Shown piece by piece: positions 59,183 through 64,000 of a stretch of DNA of 64,000 nucleotides. The notes beneath the pieces are model-generated. The model saw nothing but the letters and a program-made list of their open reading frames with translations, had not been told where the DNA came from and did no database searches. The position numbers were made by a program, and so were the translations under genes. Source of the stretch: Rachycentron canadum (taxonomy: Eukaryota; Chordata; Actinopteri; Carangiformes; Rachycentridae); assembly GCA_038496675.1 (NCBI GenBank), contig CM076650.1, forward strand, positions 19,176,172 to 19,240,171, read 5' to 3'. Each line of letters starts with the position of its first letter. Within the stretch, counting starts at the first letter, position 1.

Positions 59183-62100
59183 ATGTCGCCCATGAAGCTG
59201 TGTGTTCCAGGTGAGTCCCGTAAATTTTGTAGGTCGTAGTTTTTGGGATGTGGATACACTGCACTTCACACGGTTTTGGGCTTTTTCTGCCCATGTTGGC
59301 TGCTGTAAACTTCCTCACTGCTGGGAAATATAGTTAAATTTGAGGCTGACAGCGGAAAACGCTGTTAATTTTTTCCAGCTGCTGTGCGTGGCGTGTGTTT
59401 TGGCTTTTAGCGCTGTTAAGGTTACTTTTTTATTTCGGGCAAATTGTATTCAGGGGAATATATCGGAGGGGGTGTGTTCAGTGCTTTTATCTGTCATCGT
59501 TTTACGTTAAATGAGATCAATTACTGTACCTGTGAGTTGCTGACTTTTACTTTCTACGGCAGGTTTCCTCTGCTGCCCTGCCTATCGCCTCAGGCAGGAC
59601 AACAGCATTCCTTCTCTCACCCTCTTTGACTCACCCATGGGAAATACTCTAGTTAACCGCGAAGTTGTCTTTAGGAAATGTCTGCGAAAGTGATTGATAT
59701 TGAACAACTGGATGAAGTCCGATGGCTTTGTCATTTCATGTTAAAGGTTAAAGGGCTGAAAGTGATGAGAGAAGTGACTCCAGAGAAATAAGCGTCCTCC
59801 TTCGACGGTGTTTCATGGGCTAAATCATATTTTGCATTTGCAGATAGGAGTGTGTTTGGGTCTGGGCAGGTTTTCCTTTTATTCCTGGTGTCCAATGTGT
59901 GTTTTTCTGCAGCATCAGCACATCTGAACCTGTCAGTTCTCTAATAATATAATCTTATAGTTATGTTTGATGGTGACACATATACAAGGTGTCCTCTGGC
60001 CAGGATATTGTTTTGCTGCAATGGTAATTCACCCAGACCCTGACATAACTAGTCTCCTGATCAATTTATTTGTCAGATCAGGGCCTAAATTATATCCCTT
60101 TCATTAAATGTATGTCTTTGGCTTTGTGCCTCTCTTGTCTCTTATACTTCAGAGGTTAATGTTTCATCCAACAAATTTGCATTCTGTGTGTTATTTTATT
60201 CTGATGTTAACTGTAATGCTCCACATCTTCTACAACACCCAAGTACACTAACACCTTCCTCTTGTGTTTTCTCCACTGACGCTACCTCTGTCTTCCTCCT
60301 CTTCTTTGTACTCAGGTGACAAACTATGCAGCATAGAAGACTGTATTCCAGGCACAGGAGTGTATCTGCGGCACGGCTACATATACTCCTCACTAGCAGG
60401 CTACGTGCTCAGGAAAAACGAGGGAGAGGAGGTGAGGAGTGTGCTGGGTGTGGACAGAGGGAGGTGGTGAAAGATGTGGGAGTGCCTCAGTGAAGTTATT
60501 GCGCAACACTTGTCAAAGTGAATGACACAAAATAGGTTTGTTCAGCTGTTCAGAAGAAATATGCGCCACATTTTGTGTGTATTGTCTTCAGGCTATTTTT
60601 AAACAAGTTAGGAGAACTGAATAGGTTTGGGGTGGCCTGTATGTGCATTGATGCATGTTTTTTTTTTTTTTTTTTTTCTTCTCTTTCTAGTTACCTGTGA
60701 TCTCAGTGGTGAGGGAAACGGAAACACAACTACTGCCAGATGTTGGAGCCATAGTCACCTGTAAGGTATGCAAAGGAAGATGCTGTTTTCTACAATTGTT
60801 TGATCTGTTTGGTTTAAATATAGCTTTGTTTCAACAAGGTGGTTTGTCTTGAGCCTTGCTGTTCTTTGATTTGCCAGGTCACCAGCATCAACCCCAGGTT
60901 CGCCAAGGTCCACATCCTTTATGTCGGCTCCACGCCACTGAAGGACCGCTTCAGAGGGACTATCAGGTAACCCCAAACTGACTACATAGTGGCATATGGT
61001 CTTATGCTGATTCCTTCCTAAAACTGAGCTCACTCTGACTCTGCAGAAAAGAGGATGTGCGCGCAACAGAGAAAGACAAGGTGTGTTTGAATTCATTTAT
61101 TCAATGAGCTCACCATGGTCTGTCTGTGCTGCTCCTCACTATTCCTGGAACTGAAATGACATACTTGTCCTTATTGTTACAGGTGGAGACGTACAAAAGC
61201 TTCAGACCTGGTGACATTGTCTTGGCAAAAGTGGTATCCTTCACCTGCACTTCATTCAAAAACCTTTTTGTTGAGTGCAAGAAAAATCAGATAGAAAGCA
61301 TCAGCTCCTATTTAATTTTATCCTCTTCTAAATTACAATCACCAGAATCACAAACTGTGAATTCTGGGAGTGCCTTTATTAAAAGTGGTTTGATGCAGGA
61401 CAGATGCACATTTTCACTTTACTTTTAAATCTATTACAACTCTCTGTCGATATTTACTATTAGTGAATTCGAAGAACGGTACCACTGCATGTCTGCTTCA
61501 TTCTTTGGTTTTGGTGCATGTTGTTTATCTTTGTGCTCTGATCCTTGACATGTGATGTCAGATTTCTCTTGGTGACGTTCAGTCTAATTACCTGCTGACA
61601 ACAGCAGAGAACGAGCTGGGAGTCGTAGTGGCGCACAGTGAAGCAGGTAACTCTTGGCTGTCAGTTGAACAATCTGACAATCTAAAACTTAACAACACAG
61701 CTCAACACCACCCACACAAATCCTGTTGGTATGCAAAGTGGCACAGGTGTATCTGTTGAGATAACAAGTTACTACTGTTAGGCCAGACAGTTATTGTCAC
61801 TTTTCTATTTTTTATAGTGAGAGTTGGGTTTATAAAGTATCTGCTTTATCATGGCTGTTGTTTTAAAAGTACAAATGTTTGATCTAGTAATCTGCGTTCC
61901 AAACATTTTAATGAAGCATTGGCACCCTAATGATTTCACTGCTCCTAAAAGCAGTGGAAGTGGTGAAATTCAAACATAATTTCTGATATGTATTTCCCTC
62001 TAAGCCAAAATGCAAATACAGCAATTGCAAGCAAACAGCATGAGCACTTAGTGTCTATCAGAGGTTTTATAACTTAGACACACATGAGCAGAAAGAAACG

Positions 62101-62591
62101 TGAACAGCAAAATTCGTATTCCTTGTAGTCAGTCAATCTCTTACATTACATATTGTATGTCTGATAGATGTGACTCAGCTGTATTTACAGTAAGAAGTGA
62201 CAAATGTTCAGTCCATATTTTGTAGGACTCAAATCGTTTTTAAAAAAGTAGTTTGAAAAACGATTTCCATGTATTGTAACTACCAATGCTGCTATTGTAC
62301 CAAGTCATTTGTGATATTGAACACAGCACCACATGTATATAACAGGTGTTTTATTATTTTTTTTGTTTCTTGTAACTTTTAAAGTTTTAAAGTTTGTATT
62401 TGTGCTGCTCATGATATGACATAATAAGCTGACTACTTTTTGTCTCTATTTTCTCACATCTTTGTCACATTTTCTTTGTACCAGGTGCCCAGATGGTTCC
62501 CATCAGCTGGTGTGAGATGCAGTGCCCACGGACACACGCCAAAGAGTTCCGCAAAGTGGCGCGAGTGCAGCCTGAGTACCTACAAGCATGA
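59183..62591 (+). CDS. exosc1: Exosome component 1 (CSL4 homologue)
   Basis: Cap subunit of the RNA exosome, which processes and degrades RNA in nucleus and cytoplasm. Eight exons: 59183-59210, 60316-60431, 60691-60765, 60878-60966, 61047-61080, 61183-61233, 61562-61646 and 62485-62591. Phases are consistent and give 194 residues (human 195, from memory). The N-terminal domain (VPGDKLCSIEDCIPGTGVYL, then YIYSSLAGYVL) is followed by the S1 RNA-binding fold (GAIVTCKVTSINPRFAKVHI and FRPGDIVLAKVISLGDVQSN). The C-terminal ribbon-like part ends VARVQPEYLQA. The first coding exon has only nine complete codons and uses the ATG after a CpG-containing leader. Intron 2 ends in an unusually long T run (about 60659-60677). 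It lies downstream of pgam1 on the same strand. Confidence 0.96.
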
Positions 62592-63612
62592 GAGCCCTGA
62601 AACTTCTCTCCTCCACAAGGAACACACAGCTTCCCCTCCCTCCTTCACTCACTGTTGTCAAGAAGCCTCTCATCTCTGTTCCAGATGTTTTTTGAGAGAC
62701 TGGACGACATGCGATTTGTTGGCTACTTCTGGTTTCCTGTCTTTTTGAATAGCTTTCCCTCTGCACGTTTTGTCATCGTTTGATTGTGCCAGCTTGAAAA
62801 CACTGATGCAGCCGAAACTCCAAAACTGCATGGACTGTCTGTTAAGACATTTTTAACTAAATCAAAGGTGATGTGTTGCAGCTGCCGATCTTTCTAAGTG
62901 ACCACTATACTGAGAAGCTAAAAGCATCAGAATTTTGCACTTAGAGATGAAGGGTCTCTTAAAAAAATGCAGGATTCACTTAGTTTTGCTAGAAAAAGTA
63001 TTATGGCAGTTTAGATCTGCAGGTCACTTGTGGGATGAAGCATGTTGCTGGGTAAATAATTGTAAGGCAAGATTCAAGTTACATGTCATGTAAAGATAAA
63101 TGAACACACAGCATTTTCTAAGCAGAGGTATCATTGCAAAGGGCAGTGGCTGCATTTGGTCTCAAATAAGTACCAAAAAACCTGCATAGTGAGCCCTGCA
63201 CTTTGATTTTTTTTTTAAAACATTTGTTTTGCATGATGTGTGGCTGACTTAATATCTTGTCCAGAAAAGTGACAAAAAATTAGATTAAAGACATCTTTAT
63301 CTTCCAAGGTGCCTGTTATCTAAGGCTCTTTTTTTTTTTCCAGTTTCAAAGAAGGTGATGGAAAAATGCAGGTTTATAGGGAAACGAATATTATGAGCCT
63401 AATGTTCAGACTTGCAACACAGCTACCAAGCACGGAATACTGAAGTACATGATGATAGTCAAACAGCGCTTGTTTTCTAACAAAATGATTGAGCCAATAA
63501 CATGCAGGCAGAGAAGTTTCCACTTTATCTTTAAAGTGTATTGTCTTTCCTCGTCTTCATTCTGCAGATTTCACATACAAAATGGAAATAAAATGACCAT
63601 CAGAAACTTAAC
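62592..63612 (+). other. exosc1: exosc1 3' UTR with poly(A) signal
   Basis: AATAAA at 63587-63592 lies about 1.0 kb after the stop and is followed by a T-rich stretch (tttcctttttttttc). No other exon was found in this interval, so it is read as 3' UTR. Confidence 0.45.
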
Positions 63613-64000
63613 ACTAGTTTCCTTTTTTTTTCTTTTATTCAGACCAATTCAAATGATATTTTGTATTCAGTAATGAAAGGAGGGGGCAAGTGAATCTTGG
63701 CTGTCCAGTCTCTGCAGCACTGTAAACAGCTGCTCAACTGGCAGGACAATCACCTCAAACAAAGACTGCAAACATTTGTCTCTCTTACACATTACTGAAT
63801 ATCCTTACTCTTCCTGTTATAAAACACTGGGCTATTCAATGTCTAACAACAGCAGTGTGTCCTAACAATGCATAATACATTTGAAGAATAATTAGAAATA
63901 AAATAAACAGGATCAAAAATTCTTAATCTGGAAAATTTTTACACCCTCAAAGTGAGCCATTTAAAACCACAGCAAACAATTAACTGATTTTCTGTTATGA
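63613..64000. other. Right-edge intergenic sequence
   Basis: About 390 AT-rich bases with no recognisable exon, RNA gene or repeat. Confidence 0.4.

Overview
The window is nuclear DNA from a ray-finned fish, most likely a percomorph. Its genes are split into many short exons with compact GT-AG introns. CA/TG microsatellites are common, and several repeat types familiar from teleosts are present: a tRNA-like SINE with a CATC tail, CAGTGGTGGA-ended elements, and a Tc1-like remnant. There is no operon structure, phage, plasmid or CRISPR array. All gene calls rest on joining exons by reading frame and splice consensus, then recognising the protein family by eye. No database search was possible.

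Layout, left to right: (1) the 3' end of a lysyl oxidase-like gene, best called loxl4 (+, 480-3998). (2) About 6 kb of repeat-rich spacer. (3) r3hcc1l (-, 10459-13077), divergent from crtac1 (+, 14753-18143) across a CpG- and CCAAT-containing promoter near 13.5-14.0 kb. (4) golga7b (-, 20778-22809), with a 399-bp assembly gap in a GGGGA polypurine tract just upstream. (5) zfyve27/protrudin (-, 25630-31239, 5' noncoding exon near 32.5 kb). (6) A four-finger zinc-finger gene (-, 35072-37531), lying head-to-tail behind a small two-exon cytochrome c oxidase subunit 8 gene (-, 37867-38208). (7) avpi1 (+, 41544-43508), convergent with pi4k2a (-, 45145-50285). (8) A lone tRNA-Pro(AGG) (51893-51964). 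(9) pgam1 (+, 54744-57472). (10) exosc1 (+, 59183-62591).

From memory of the human map, most of these genes (LOXL4, R3HCC1L, CRTAC1, GOLGA7B, ZFYVE27, AVPI1, PI4K2A, PGAM1, EXOSC1) sit together on chromosome 10q24 in nearly the same order. The block is therefore conserved vertebrate synteny, not a functional cluster. Differences are the absence here of recognisable sfrp5 and marveld1, the presence of cox8 and the zinc-finger gene, and the relative orientation of pgam1 and exosc1.

No new biological system was found. The points most worth a second look are: a long UG repeat directly against the 3' splice site of an 83-nt frame-shifting crtac1 exon; a crtac1 model that stops just before the expected EGF-like domain; a predicted GC-AG intron in pi4k2a; the very tight cox8/zinc-finger tandem; and unassigned coding-like fragments at 24.5-25.0 kb.
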